Shown piece by piece: positions 1 to 7,653 of a stretch of 64,000 nucleotides of DNA; position 1 is the first letter of the stretch; each line of letters opens with the position of its first letter. The stretch is from Shinella sp032095155 (GTDB lineage Bacteria; Pseudomonadota; Alphaproteobacteria; Rhizobiales; Rhizobiaceae): positions 1-64,000 of the forward strand of contig NZ_JBLZPK010000012.1 in NCBI RefSeq assembly GCF_049199905.1. Direction: 5' to 3'. The translations under genes were made by a program, and so were the position numbers. Under the pieces are notes generated by a model. The model worked only from the letters and a program-made list of their open reading frames with translations, had not been told where the DNA came from and did not search any database.

Positions 1-975
1 CAGGAAAGGCCCTTCGTTGACCATCTGGTATCGCGTCGGCATGACGGCAACGGTGCGATAGCCACAGGTACCCATCGCCAGCGGCAGCGAATTCTTGATG
101 TGCCCTTCCATGAAGATCGGCAGATACGGCCGCATCCAGCCAAAATCCGTCGCCGGCAGGCCCGTCATCAATGAGAGGGTTGTGGTCCAGGATGCGCCCG
201 CGAAGGTCTCGACGCGCAGAGGCTTCCAGCTCGCGGTTTCGCGCCCGAGGTAGCCGTCCGGTCCGCCGTATTTCCAATCGGGATAGAGCGATAGCGCAAA
301 CATCGATTCCATATGAACGACATAGAGATCCGGTGCCGAGGTCATGTCACCACAGTTCTGCGCGGGGTCATATTTCGTGGACACCTTCCGAGCGGCGACT
401 TCGCGATTTAGGTCGATATCTTCGAACAGGAATGAGACGTCGGAAAGGGAGACGAACAGAGACGAAGCGAAATGGCCCCCCATGTAATAGCCATGGTCGT
501 TCGGCGCACGAGGATAAGTCAGCGGCAGCAGGGGGAGGGTTGCGGCAAGTCCTGCCAGCCGCCAACCACCAGCAAGATGCAGCGGCTTTTCAGCACGAAA
601 AAGGCCCCGCACGACCCAACCTGTCAGCAGGAGCGCGACCGGTAGCGGGATAAGCGTCTTCCAGTAATTCCCCAATACGAAAAGCATGCTTTCGCCGTCG
701 CCGGCAAATGCCAGTAAGTCGAAGATATGCGCGTTGAAGCCCATCAGCCGCTGTTTTGTCAAAGACACTGCGGCAACGAGGAAGGCGACGTACCACGACA
801 TCAACACTGATGCAGCGGCCCGCCGTGTGAAACTGAAAAACAATGAGGCCATTGTCAGCACAACGGCAATTGCAAAAGGAACGCTCGTAGGGTCGCGTTC
901 GAGGACGTAAAGCGCGCCAACTCCCAGAGAAGATAGAGCGAAAACAACGGGCGTGCGCGTCAAGAAATGGAACAT
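1..975 (-). CDS. Membrane-bound sulfatase / phosphoethanolamine-transferase-like protein (C-terminus beyond window)
   Basis: The reverse strand reads open from an ATG at 975 to the window edge, giving 325 residues with the 3' end missing. The first 190 or so residues hold about five hydrophobic segments. An extracytoplasmic domain follows with the motifs LYVVHMESMF and GASWTTTLSLMTG, which match the metal-binding and nucleophile-threonine regions of the alkaline phosphatase/sulfatase superfamily (LtaS, OpgB and EptA relatives). Such proteins modify envelope glycans or lipids with phospho-groups. The exact substrate cannot be read from this part. The family assignment is good; the role is inferred. 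Confidence 0.75.
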   Translation of the reverse strand, partial: MFHFLTRTPVVFALSSLGVGALYVLERDPTSVPFAIAVVLTMASLFFSFTRRAAASVLMSWYVAFLVAAVSLTKQRLMGFNAHIFDLLAFAGDGESMLFVLGNYWKTLIPLPVALLLTGWVVRGLFRAEKPLHLAGGWRLAGLAATLPLLPLTYPRAPNDHGYYMGGHFASSLFVSLSDVSFLFEDIDLNREVAARKVSTKYDPAQNCGDMTSAPDLYVVHMESMFALSLYPDWKYGGPDGYLGRETASWKPLRVETFAGASWTTTLSLMTGLPATDFGWMRPYLPIFMEGHIKNSLPLAMGTCGYRTVAVMPTRYQMVNEGPFL

Positions 976-1278
976 TTTGGGATGTTCTTCCGTATGTAAT
1001 ATTCAGAATCTATACATTACAGAAATTTTCTAAATTTTCGAATCTATTATATTCTAGGTTAATCTCGGAAATTGCGCACAAATTTGAATGATTTCTACAT
1101 TAGTATTTTCAAAAAATACTCATGCAGCGCAACTGCCTCCTGGGCATCCGGGGGCCGCATAGTTCCTTCGCAATAGGCTTCGCTTTCTCCCGAAAAGTGC
1201 ATTTACTATGTTGATTCGACGTGATTCGGCAGTATCTAGTGCAACTAGGTCCTCCGGTTCGTCATCAGTCATACCGGC
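976..1278. other. AT-rich intergenic region, no gene seen
   Basis: About 300 bp between the divergent sulfatase-like gene and the HD-GYP gene. Positions 1000-1110 are clearly richer in A and T than the surroundings. The region probably holds the promoter of the sulfatase-like gene. I saw no remains of the missing N-terminal part of the HD-GYP protein: the upstream frame is closed by a TAG at 1246. Confidence 0.5.
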
Positions 1279-2307
1279 ATGCAGTCTGGCCTTGCCGAGC
1301 GATTTCGCAGCATCCTGAACATTCTGCAAAACGGTGGGGAACTCTCAACTAAACTCATCCAGACACGTTGCCAGCGCGGCGCCGAGATCGCTCGACAGAT
1401 GCGGTTTTCGGAAGGAGTAGCCCAGGGAATCCTTGCACTCGACGAGCATTGGAACGGGGGCGGAAAGCCGGATGGGCTCGCCGGCGACCAGATACCTCTG
1501 TTTTCGCGCATCACTCTTCTGGCTCAGGTGATCGACATATTTCATGTCAGTGGCGGCCGGAAAAGTGCGCTCACTGAAATCAAGAAGCGCAAGGGCGATT
1601 GGTTCGATCCCTCCTTGGTCAAGGCCTTTCTCAGCGTCTCAGAGAACCGCGTTTTCTGGCATGCCTTGTCATCCTCCGATTTGGAGGCAATCGTATTGGT
1701 CTCCGAACCGGGGCAACATGCCATTATGGCTGATGACGACTATCTCGATGACATTGCCGCCGGCTTCGCCAAGGTGATCGACGCCAAGAGCCCTTACACG
1801 TCCGGCCACAGTGATCGTGTGGCGCTCTTCACCGATCTGATCGCGGAGGAAATGGGCATCGGTTTCGAGGCCCGCCGGCTTCTCAAGCGGGCTGCCTTGC
1901 TGCACGAAATTGGCAAGCTCGGTGTCAGCAACAGCGTACTCGACAAGCCCGGCAAGCTTGACGAGGATGAATGGCTCAAGATGAAGAGGCATGCCGAATT
2001 TTCAGAGCATATCCTGTCTACCGTCGGGGCGTTCTCCGAGGCGGCACTTATCGGGGGTGCACACCATGAACGGCTGGACGGGAAAGGCTATCCGCGTGGT
2101 TTAGTGGCGGACATTATTCCGATGAAGGTCCGAATCGTTTCGACGGCGGGTGTCTTCGATACTCTGACCGCAGATCGACTCTACAGAGCCGCTATGCCGA
2201 TCACCAAGGCACTTGCGATCTTGTGGAAGGACGCAGGCAGGTCGCACAACCCCATCTGCATCGAGGCCCTTGAGCGTGCGTTGGCCAGGGTTGAGTTGGG
2301 AGGCTGA
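1279..2307 (+). CDS. HD-GYP domain phosphohydrolase, N-terminally shortened
   Basis: 342 residues related to tandem HD-GYP proteins, which hydrolyse cyclic di-GMP. Residues 1-150 match only the second half of a first HD-GYP repeat (DEHWNGGGKPDGL); its HD motif would lie upstream, but a stop at 1246 closes the frame. Residues 160-330 form a second, full-length repeat with GHSDR, LLHEIGKLGV and HHERLDGKGYPRGL. The metal-binding HD pair reads HE here instead of the usual HD, so activity is uncertain. GC content looks lower than in neighbouring genes. It may be a decayed or recently truncated gene. No ribosome binding site is obvious at the ATG. Confidence 0.6.
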   Translation: MQSGLAERFRSILNILQNGGELSTKLIQTRCQRGAEIARQMRFSEGVAQGILALDEHWNGGGKPDGLAGDQIPLFSRITLLAQVIDIFHVSGGRKSALTEIKKRKGDWFDPSLVKAFLSVSENRVFWHALSSSDLEAIVLVSEPGQHAIMADDDYLDDIAAGFAKVIDAKSPYTSGHSDRVALFTDLIAEEMGIGFEARRLLKRAALLHEIGKLGVSNSVLDKPGKLDEDEWLKMKRHAEFSEHILSTVGAFSEAALIGGAHHERLDGKGYPRGLVADIIPMKVRIVSTAGVFDTLTADRLYRAAMPITKALAILWKDAGRSHNPICIEALERALARVELGG

Positions 2308-2911
2308 AGCGATCCGTCTGGTTCGGAGCCGTTGCGCACTAAGTCGCGTGCTGCGTAGCTGCTTACATAGACTAAGCTCGGCTCGGGGCTTGTATCTGCC
2401 GTTCCAGAGAAGCGATGTGTTCATCTCGTAAAGGTGTCAGTCTCATCAGCCATCACCGCAAAACCTCGGATGGGTCATTCCATACCGGACGAAGCGCTCA
2501 TTCTAGATCGTTGCGCCGTTTCAGTTTGGCGTCCGCGCAGCCAAAAGTTTCAGAGATTTAGCTGGCAGTTTCTTGAGAATGGTTCGCTTGCTTGGCAAGC
2601 ATACAATGGGAGCCTAGACAAAGCCGGGAACTCGATACAGCAAGAACGGCCTCGGCTCGTCTGCCTTCGTGATCGACAAGCCTACGTGATTTCCCAGTTA
2701 ATGTTCGTTGCCAGTTCATCAGTAGGGTGTGCTGGTCTTTCTGCCTGATGTCGCGCGGTGGTACCGTCTGGACAGAACGAAACCAGCTTTCGAAGTAGCT
2801 TGCCACAAAACTTCGAAATATGTCAGTCATGGCAATTTGTAGCGGCTGTGGCGTTCAAAGGTCATGAGAAATGGCATTTGCATACCGCACTAAGCAAGCT
2901 GTCGGATGATT
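2308..2911. other. 600-bp stretch without a convincing gene
   Basis: Short open frames exist on both strands, for example 2434-2748 (+) and 2558-2830 (-), but neither shows a recognisable family, good codon pattern or ribosome binding site. Together with the truncated HD-GYP gene on the left and the MFS remnant on the right, this looks like decaying or imported DNA. Confidence 0.45.
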
Positions 2912-2921
2912 GACAGTCTCA

Positions 2922-3022
2922 GAGCGCGCCATGGTGTCGGGCCTTTGGGGCACATTCGGCGCGGCTGGTGCTGCCATGGGCCCTTTGATCGGAGGGTCTT
3001 GCTTGAGCACCTCTGATGGCGA
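2922..3022 (+). pseudogene. Fragment of an MFS (DHA2-type) efflux gene
   Basis: About 100 bp closely match positions 62756-62857, inside the MFS transporter gene at the other end of this window. The translated piece, LWGTFGAAGAAMGPLIGG, is the conserved motif C of DHA2 drug/proton antiporters. Neither the start nor the rest of the gene is present. The homology begins directly after the sequence GACAGTCTCAGA (2912-2923). The fragment reads into the upstream region of the small gene at 3093, so it has no function of its own. Confidence 0.7.
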
Positions 3023-3037
3023 CGGGTCAAGGTTCCG

Positions 3038-3062
3038 GGAACTACCAGGGAACTGTCGCATT
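3038..3062 (+). promoter_or_regulatory. EcfG/RpoE2-like promoter (GGAAC-N16-CATT)
   Basis: GGAAC at 3038-3042 and CATT at 3059-3062 with 16 bp between them. The consensus for the alphaproteobacterial general stress sigma factor is GGAAC-N16/17-CGTT. It lies about 30 bp before the 3093 start. The same spacing and the same CATT variant occur upstream of the other ku gene. The sequence is observed; regulation is inferred. Confidence 0.45.
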
Positions 3063-3092
3063 AGAGGCATGCCCGTAGTTGGGGAGGACCCG

Positions 3093-3314
3093 ATGGACAA
3101 CAAGGACCGACTGATCCTAGCACTGGCTGCTTTGCTTCGCGCCGAACGCGAGACGCGCGGCGCGCTGATGGAAGCTCTGGAGGAGGACGCCATCTCGCGT
3201 GAAACGCTGCTTGCCATTCTCTCCGACCCCATCCCCATCGTCACGCAGGAGGACATCGCGTTCGCGGAACGCTTCGCCTTGTCGAAACACCTGCCGCTCG
3301 AAAGGAAGGGCTGA
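3093..3314 (+). CDS. Small acidic hypothetical protein coupled to ku
   Basis: 73 residues beginning MDNKDRLILALAALLRAER, with a strong ribosome binding site (GGGGAGGA at 3081-3088). Its stop codon TGA overlaps the ATG of the downstream ku gene (3312-3316), so the two are translationally coupled. It is predicted mainly helical and charged, without a signal peptide or membrane segment. I do not recognise a family. The tight coupling suggests co-expression with, and perhaps a role alongside, Ku in end joining. Function unknown. Confidence 0.7.
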   Translation: MDNKDRLILALAALLRAERETRGALMEALEEDAISRETLLAILSDPIPIVTQEDIAFAERFALSKHLPLERKG

Positions 3315-4111
3315 TGGCGCCGCGCGCGTTCTGGAAAGGTTATCTCAAGCTCTCGCTGGTGACGTGCCCCGTCGCCATGTCGCCGGCGATCTCGCAGGAG
3401 GACAAGGTGCGTTTCCGCACACTCAACGGCAAGACGGGCAACCCCGTTGTCAGCCGCTATGTCGACGCCGTCACCGGCAAGGCGGTGGATGAGGACGACG
3501 AGGTGAAGGGCTATCCGCGCGGTGAGGACGACTATGTGATGCTCGAGGACGACGAAATCGAGGCGGTGGCGCTGGAAAGCACGCGCACGATCGATATCGA
3601 GACCTTCGTGCCGCGTGAAAGCATAGAATGGATCTGGTACGACTCCCCACACTACCTGGTGCCGAACGACACGGTCGGCGAGGAGGCGTTTTCCGTCATC
3701 CGGGAAGCCATGGCCTCGACGGGCACTGTCGGCATCTCCCGGCTGGTGCTCTACCGCCGCGAGCGGGCCGTGATGCTGGAGCCGCGCGGCAAGGGCATCG
3801 TGCTGTGGACGTTGCGCTATGGCGACGAGGTGCGCGACGAGAAAGATTATTTTGCCGGTCTCAAGCAGGTGAAACCGGATTCGAAGGCTCTGGGCCTGGT
3901 CAAGACGCTGATTAAGGAACGCACGAAGGCGTGGAACCCGACGATGGCGGGCGATCCGGTGCAGGATCGGTTGCTCGACATCATCGCCGCCAAGAAGAAG
4001 GGCCGCAGGCGTCCCGCCAAGGCCAAGACACCGCCGCCGACCTCGGGCAATGTCATCAACATCATGGATGCGTTGCGCAAGAGCATCAAGGCGGAAGACA
4101 AAGGGAAATAG
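3314..4111 (+). CDS. ku: Ku-type DNA end-binding protein
   Basis: 265 residues starting MAPRAFWKGYLKLSLVTCPVAM, the typical beginning of bacterial Ku. A complete Ku beta-barrel/bridge domain spans about residues 1-250, followed by a Lys/Arg-rich tail (KKKGRRRPAKAK) and a short helical C-terminus. Homodimeric Ku rings thread onto double-strand break ends and recruit LigD for non-homologous end joining. It overlaps the 73-residue gene upstream. It converges on ligD with a single base between the two stop codons (4111 and 4113). It is a diverged paralogue of the Ku at 6668-7519, in line with rhizobia that carry several ku genes. Confidence 0.93.
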   Translation: MAPRAFWKGYLKLSLVTCPVAMSPAISQEDKVRFRTLNGKTGNPVVSRYVDAVTGKAVDEDDEVKGYPRGEDDYVMLEDDEIEAVALESTRTIDIETFVPRESIEWIWYDSPHYLVPNDTVGEEAFSVIREAMASTGTVGISRLVLYRRERAVMLEPRGKGIVLWTLRYGDEVRDEKDYFAGLKQVKPDSKALGLVKTLIKERTKAWNPTMAGDPVQDRLLDIIAAKKKGRRRPAKAKTPPPTSGNVINIMDALRKSIKAEDKGK

Positions 4112-4112
4112 C

Positions 4113-6671
4113 TCAGCTCTTAGCCTTGGGGGTCTTCAGCGGCGCTGCCGATTTCTGGAAATCCGCCCAGGGATCGGCGGCCAGCGCCTGCAGGCGTGTC
4201 GGTGTATTGTCCACCGTGAAATAGGCAGGGCCGATATCGGCGCTGAGCTCGCTCCAGGCGAGCGGCATGGAGACGGCCGCACCCGGCCGGGCGCGGGTGG
4301 AGTAGGGTGCCACCGCCGTCATGCCGCGTTGGTTTCGCAGGTAATCGATGAGGATCTTCCCGCGGCGCTTCGACTTGGTGATGGTCGAGACATATTTGTC
4401 GGGGCTGTCCTTAGCCATCGCATCGGCGACGGCCTTGCAGAAAGTCTTGACCGCCGGCCAGCGTGCCGAAGGTTTCAGCGGCGCGCAGACATGCAGGCCC
4501 TTGCCGCCCGAGGTCTTGACGAAAGCCTCAAGCCCGGCTGCTTCCAGGCGCTTGCGCGTTTCCTCGGCCGCGTCGATGATCGCCTGCCATTCGACGCCCT
4601 CGCCGGGGTCGAGGTCCATGATGATGCGGTCCGGCCGCTCCCAGTCGGCAAGCGTCGAGCCCCAGGGGTGAATTTCCAGCACGGCCGACTGCACGAGGCT
4701 TATCAGGCCATCCAGATCGTTGATGGCGACATAGGGCTCGTCATCCTTTTCGGCGGGGTCCTGTACTTCAATGATCTTGGCGTTGATGCCTTTCCAGGCG
4801 TGTTTCTGAAAGAAGGTCTGGCCGTCGATGCCGCTGGGCGCGCGCAAAAGCGCAAGCGGCCGACCGACAATATGCGGGGCGATATAGCGCCAGACCTCGG
4901 TGTAGTAGTCGGCAAGCCCTTCCTTGGTGACGCCCGCGTCGGGCCAGTAGAGCCGGTCCGGATGGGTGAGGCGCACGGTGCGGCGCGGCGGCTTTTCGCT
5001 TGTCGGTTCGCTGGCTGACTTACGTTTTGGCATCTCGGCAACGACCTCCTTTGCGGGCTTGTCCTCCCTGAGACCGCGGAAGGAAGCATGGCGCAAATGC
5101 CCGTCGGCCGTCCAGGCGCGGAATTCCACTTCGGCAACCAGCTCCGGCCGCACGTAGCGCGCCTGCCGTGCTTCCTCGGCCGTTAATTTCCGGCCGAATG
5201 GGCTCTCGTCCGTCCGTATGCGCGAGAGGCGCTTGAAGAGATCGGCGGCGACGGGGGCGGAAAAGCCCGTGCCGACGCGGCCGACGGGCTCGAGCTTGCC
5301 GTTCTTGTAGGCGCCGAGCACGAGCGAGCCGATGGCCTGGCGCGAGACGGTGGACGGGGCGTAGCCGCCGATGACGAATTCCTGCCGGGCCGAGCACTTC
5401 GACTTGATCCAGCTCTTGCTGCGGCCCTCCCGATAGGGCGCATCGCGCAGCTTCGACACGACGCCTTCGAGGCTGAGGCGGCAGGCATGGCGCAGCACCA
5501 GCGCGCCGTTTTCGTCGAAATGGCCGCTATAGCGCAGAATCCCGTCTGTCCCCGGCACCAGTTTTTCGAGCAGCGCCTTGCGTGCGTCCAGAGGAAGGCG
5601 CGTCAGGTCATAGCCGTCGAGATGGAGCAGGTCGAAGAGGTAGAAGGTGAAGCGGTCGTCGCGCCTTTCGCTGAGATCGGCCTGAAGGGCGGAAAAGTCG
5701 GATGCGCCGGCGCCCGTCTCGACCACGAGCTCGCCGTCGAGCAGCGCCGTGCCGACAGGCAGGGCGGCGAGGGCGGCGATCACGGCCTTGCCGAACTTCT
5801 TCGTCCAGTCCAGCCCGCTGCGGGTGAGGAGTTTGACCCGGCCGGCCTCGATGCGGGCCTGCAGCCGGTAGCCGTCGAACTTGATCTCGTGCAGCCAGCG
5901 CTCGCCGGCCGGCGGCGTCGTCGCGAGTGTCGCCAGCATCGGGGGCAGAAAATCCGGCAGCTTCGCCTTGCGCGCGCCCTTGATGTCAGAGGGATCGGGC
6001 GCCTTCACGGCCGGCTCCTCCTGCTTTTGCGCCTTCGGCTCGGTTTTTTTCTTCGCGGATTTGCGGATGGGGCCTGTCTTCGAAGACCTGCCGGGCTCTT
6101 CCCCGGCGACGTCGGCAATCTCCCGGCCCGTCTTCACCGATTCCGGCCGCTCGTCGAGCAGATCGTCCTCGCCTTCCGGCATCGCAAATTCGTCGTCGCC
6201 CTTGATCAGCAGCCAGTTCTCCCGCTTTTCGCCGGGCTTGCCGTGCATGCGCACGAGATGCCAGCGACCGTGCAGTTTCTCGCCGTCGAGCGTGAATTCC
6301 AGATGCCCCTTGGCATAGGCTTTTCGCGCGTCGCCGATCGGTTCCCAACTGCCGCGGTCCCAGACGATGACGGTGCCGCCGCCATATTCGCCCTTGGGGA
6401 TCGTGCCCTCGAAATCCCCATAGGCCAGCGGATGATCCTCCACGTGCACGGCCAGCCGCTTTTCGCTCGGCACCAGGCTGGGGCCGCGCGTCACCGCCCA
6501 GCTCTTGAGCACGCCGTCCATTTCGAGGCGGAAATCGTAGTGCAGGCGTGTTGCGTCGTGTTTCTGAATGACGAAACTCTGGCCGCTCTTGCGCGCCTTG
6601 CGACCGCGTGGCTCAGAGGTGGACTTGAAGTTCCGTTTCTGCCGGTAAGTGTCCAGCGTCGCCATGCTCAT
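4113..6671 (-). CDS. ligD: Multifunctional DNA ligase D (phosphoesterase-ligase-polymerase)
   Basis: 852 residues in the order phosphoesterase, ligase, polymerase. Residues 30-160 carry the 3'-phosphoesterase motifs (QKHDATRLHYDFRLE, GTIPKGEYGGGTV). A Lys-rich linker follows at about 195-235. The ATP-dependent ligase domain is at about 240-545, with the adenylated lysine in HEIKFDGYR (K264). The primase-polymerase domain is at about 565-845, with the metal-binding DLDPGEG. It processes, fills and seals breaks held by Ku. The start ATG overlaps the stop of the upstream ku by 4 bp (6668-6671), so ku and ligD form one operon. Length and domain order are normal for rhizobia. Confidence 0.96.
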   Translation of the reverse strand: MSMATLDTYRQKRNFKSTSEPRGRKARKSGQSFVIQKHDATRLHYDFRLEMDGVLKSWAVTRGPSLVPSEKRLAVHVEDHPLAYGDFEGTIPKGEYGGGTVIVWDRGSWEPIGDARKAYAKGHLEFTLDGEKLHGRWHLVRMHGKPGEKRENWLLIKGDDEFAMPEGEDDLLDERPESVKTGREIADVAGEEPGRSSKTGPIRKSAKKKTEPKAQKQEEPAVKAPDPSDIKGARKAKLPDFLPPMLATLATTPPAGERWLHEIKFDGYRLQARIEAGRVKLLTRSGLDWTKKFGKAVIAALAALPVGTALLDGELVVETGAGASDFSALQADLSERRDDRFTFYLFDLLHLDGYDLTRLPLDARKALLEKLVPGTDGILRYSGHFDENGALVLRHACRLSLEGVVSKLRDAPYREGRSKSWIKSKCSARQEFVIGGYAPSTVSRQAIGSLVLGAYKNGKLEPVGRVGTGFSAPVAADLFKRLSRIRTDESPFGRKLTAEEARQARYVRPELVAEVEFRAWTADGHLRHASFRGLREDKPAKEVVAEMPKRKSASEPTSEKPPRRTVRLTHPDRLYWPDAGVTKEGLADYYTEVWRYIAPHIVGRPLALLRAPSGIDGQTFFQKHAWKGINAKIIEVQDPAEKDDEPYVAINDLDGLISLVQSAVLEIHPWGSTLADWERPDRIIMDLDPGEGVEWQAIIDAAEETRKRLEAAGLEAFVKTSGGKGLHVCAPLKPSARWPAVKTFCKAVADAMAKDSPDKYVSTITKSKRRGKILIDYLRNQRGMTAVAPYSTRARPGAAVSMPLAWSELSADIGPAYFTVDNTPTRLQALAADPWADFQKSAAPLKTPKAKS

Positions 6672-7519
6672 CCTGCCTTGCGGCGGCCCGCCGCCGTCCT
6701 GCTTGCCGCCGCGGGTTTCTTCGCCTTGCGCCTGGCGGGCTTCTCATCCTTGCCGGCGCTCTGGCGCAGGGCCTCCATGAGGTCGACGACCTTGCCCTCG
6801 GCCTTCGGCTTGACGGGCTTGATCTTCCGGCCCTCGATCTTGGCCTTCACCACCTCGGCCAGTGCCGCGTCGTAGCGGTCGTCGAACGTCTTCGGGTCGA
6901 AGCGGCCGCTTTTCGTCTTGATGATGTGTTCGGCAAGCTCCAGCATCTCGCCCTTGAGCGTGATGGCGGGGATGTCTGCGAAGGCCTCCTCGACAGAACG
7001 GACCTCGTAATCGTAATTGAGCGTGGTGGCAATGAGACCCTCGCCTTCCGGGCGTATGAGGAGGGTGCGCACCCGCCGGAAAAGCACGGTCTGGGCTACT
7101 GCCGCCACCTTTTTCGTCTTCATGCCCTCGCGGATCAGCGAGAAGGCGTCCGCGCCATGCCGGTCGGAAGGCGCGAGATAATAGGGCTTGTCGAAATAGA
7201 GGTCGTCGATCTCGTCGCAGGCGATGAAGGCGTCTATCTCCAGAGTCTTGTCGCTTTCGGGCACGGCGGCGGCGATTTCCTCGGGATCGAGCGCGATATA
7301 GTCGTTCTCGCCCGCCTCGTAGCCCTTCACCTGGTCTTCACGCTCCACCACTTTGCCCGTCTCGCTGTCGACGAACTCCCGGTGCAGCCGGTGGCCGGTC
7401 CTGCGGTTGAGCATGTGGAAGGCGATGCGTTCGCTGGTCGATGCGGCGGTATAGAGGGCAACCGGGCACACCAGTTCACCCACCTTCAGGAAACCTTTCC
7501 AGTTTGCTCTCGGCGCCAC
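6668..7519 (-). CDS. ku: Ku-type DNA end-binding protein (second copy)
   Basis: 283 residues starting MAPRANWKGFLKVGELVCPVAL, with a full Ku domain. The C-terminal extension is more strongly basic than in the other copy (KPARRKAKKPAAASRTAAGRRKAG). Such tails in bacterial Ku help DNA threading and LigD contact. It is the first gene of the ku-ligD operon and overlaps ligD by 4 bp. A GGAAC-N16-CATT element lies about 30 bp upstream. Two different Ku proteins beside one LigD could form homo- or heterodimers; which pair operates cannot be told from sequence. Confidence 0.93.
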   Translation of the reverse strand: MAPRANWKGFLKVGELVCPVALYTAASTSERIAFHMLNRRTGHRLHREFVDSETGKVVEREDQVKGYEAGENDYIALDPEEIAAAVPESDKTLEIDAFIACDEIDDLYFDKPYYLAPSDRHGADAFSLIREGMKTKKVAAVAQTVLFRRVRTLLIRPEGEGLIATTLNYDYEVRSVEEAFADIPAITLKGEMLELAEHIIKTKSGRFDPKTFDDRYDAALAEVVKAKIEGRKIKPVKPKAEGKVVDLMEALRQSAGKDEKPARRKAKKPAAASRTAAGRRKAG

Positions 7520-7547
7520 GCTCGTTCTCCCGCTTCAACGCGGAGGC

Positions 7548-7572
7548 AATGCCGGCCGTCGCCAAATGTTCC
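7548..7572 (-). promoter_or_regulatory. EcfG/RpoE2-like promoter for the ku-ligD operon
   Basis: On the minus strand GGAAC (7572-7568) is followed after 16 bp by CATT (7551-7548), about 30 bp before the ku start at 7519. It has the same layout as the element at 3038-3062. A weaker GGAAC-N16-AATT reads toward the phospholipase D gene at 7591-7615. Confidence 0.4.
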
Positions 7573-7653
7573 GATGCCGGCGCGAGATAGGGAACCAAAG
7601 CCAGTGCCGCGAATTTCCGCGCTGCAGAGGCAAACCAGACAAGGCGGCAGACA

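Noticed and set aside
2434..2748. Possible small gene in the 2308-2911 gap
   Set aside because: No ribosome binding site, no family resemblance and unlikely composition.
5487..6875. Plus-strand frame antisense to ligD
   Set aside because: ligD is certain from its motifs; the antisense product has no family features.
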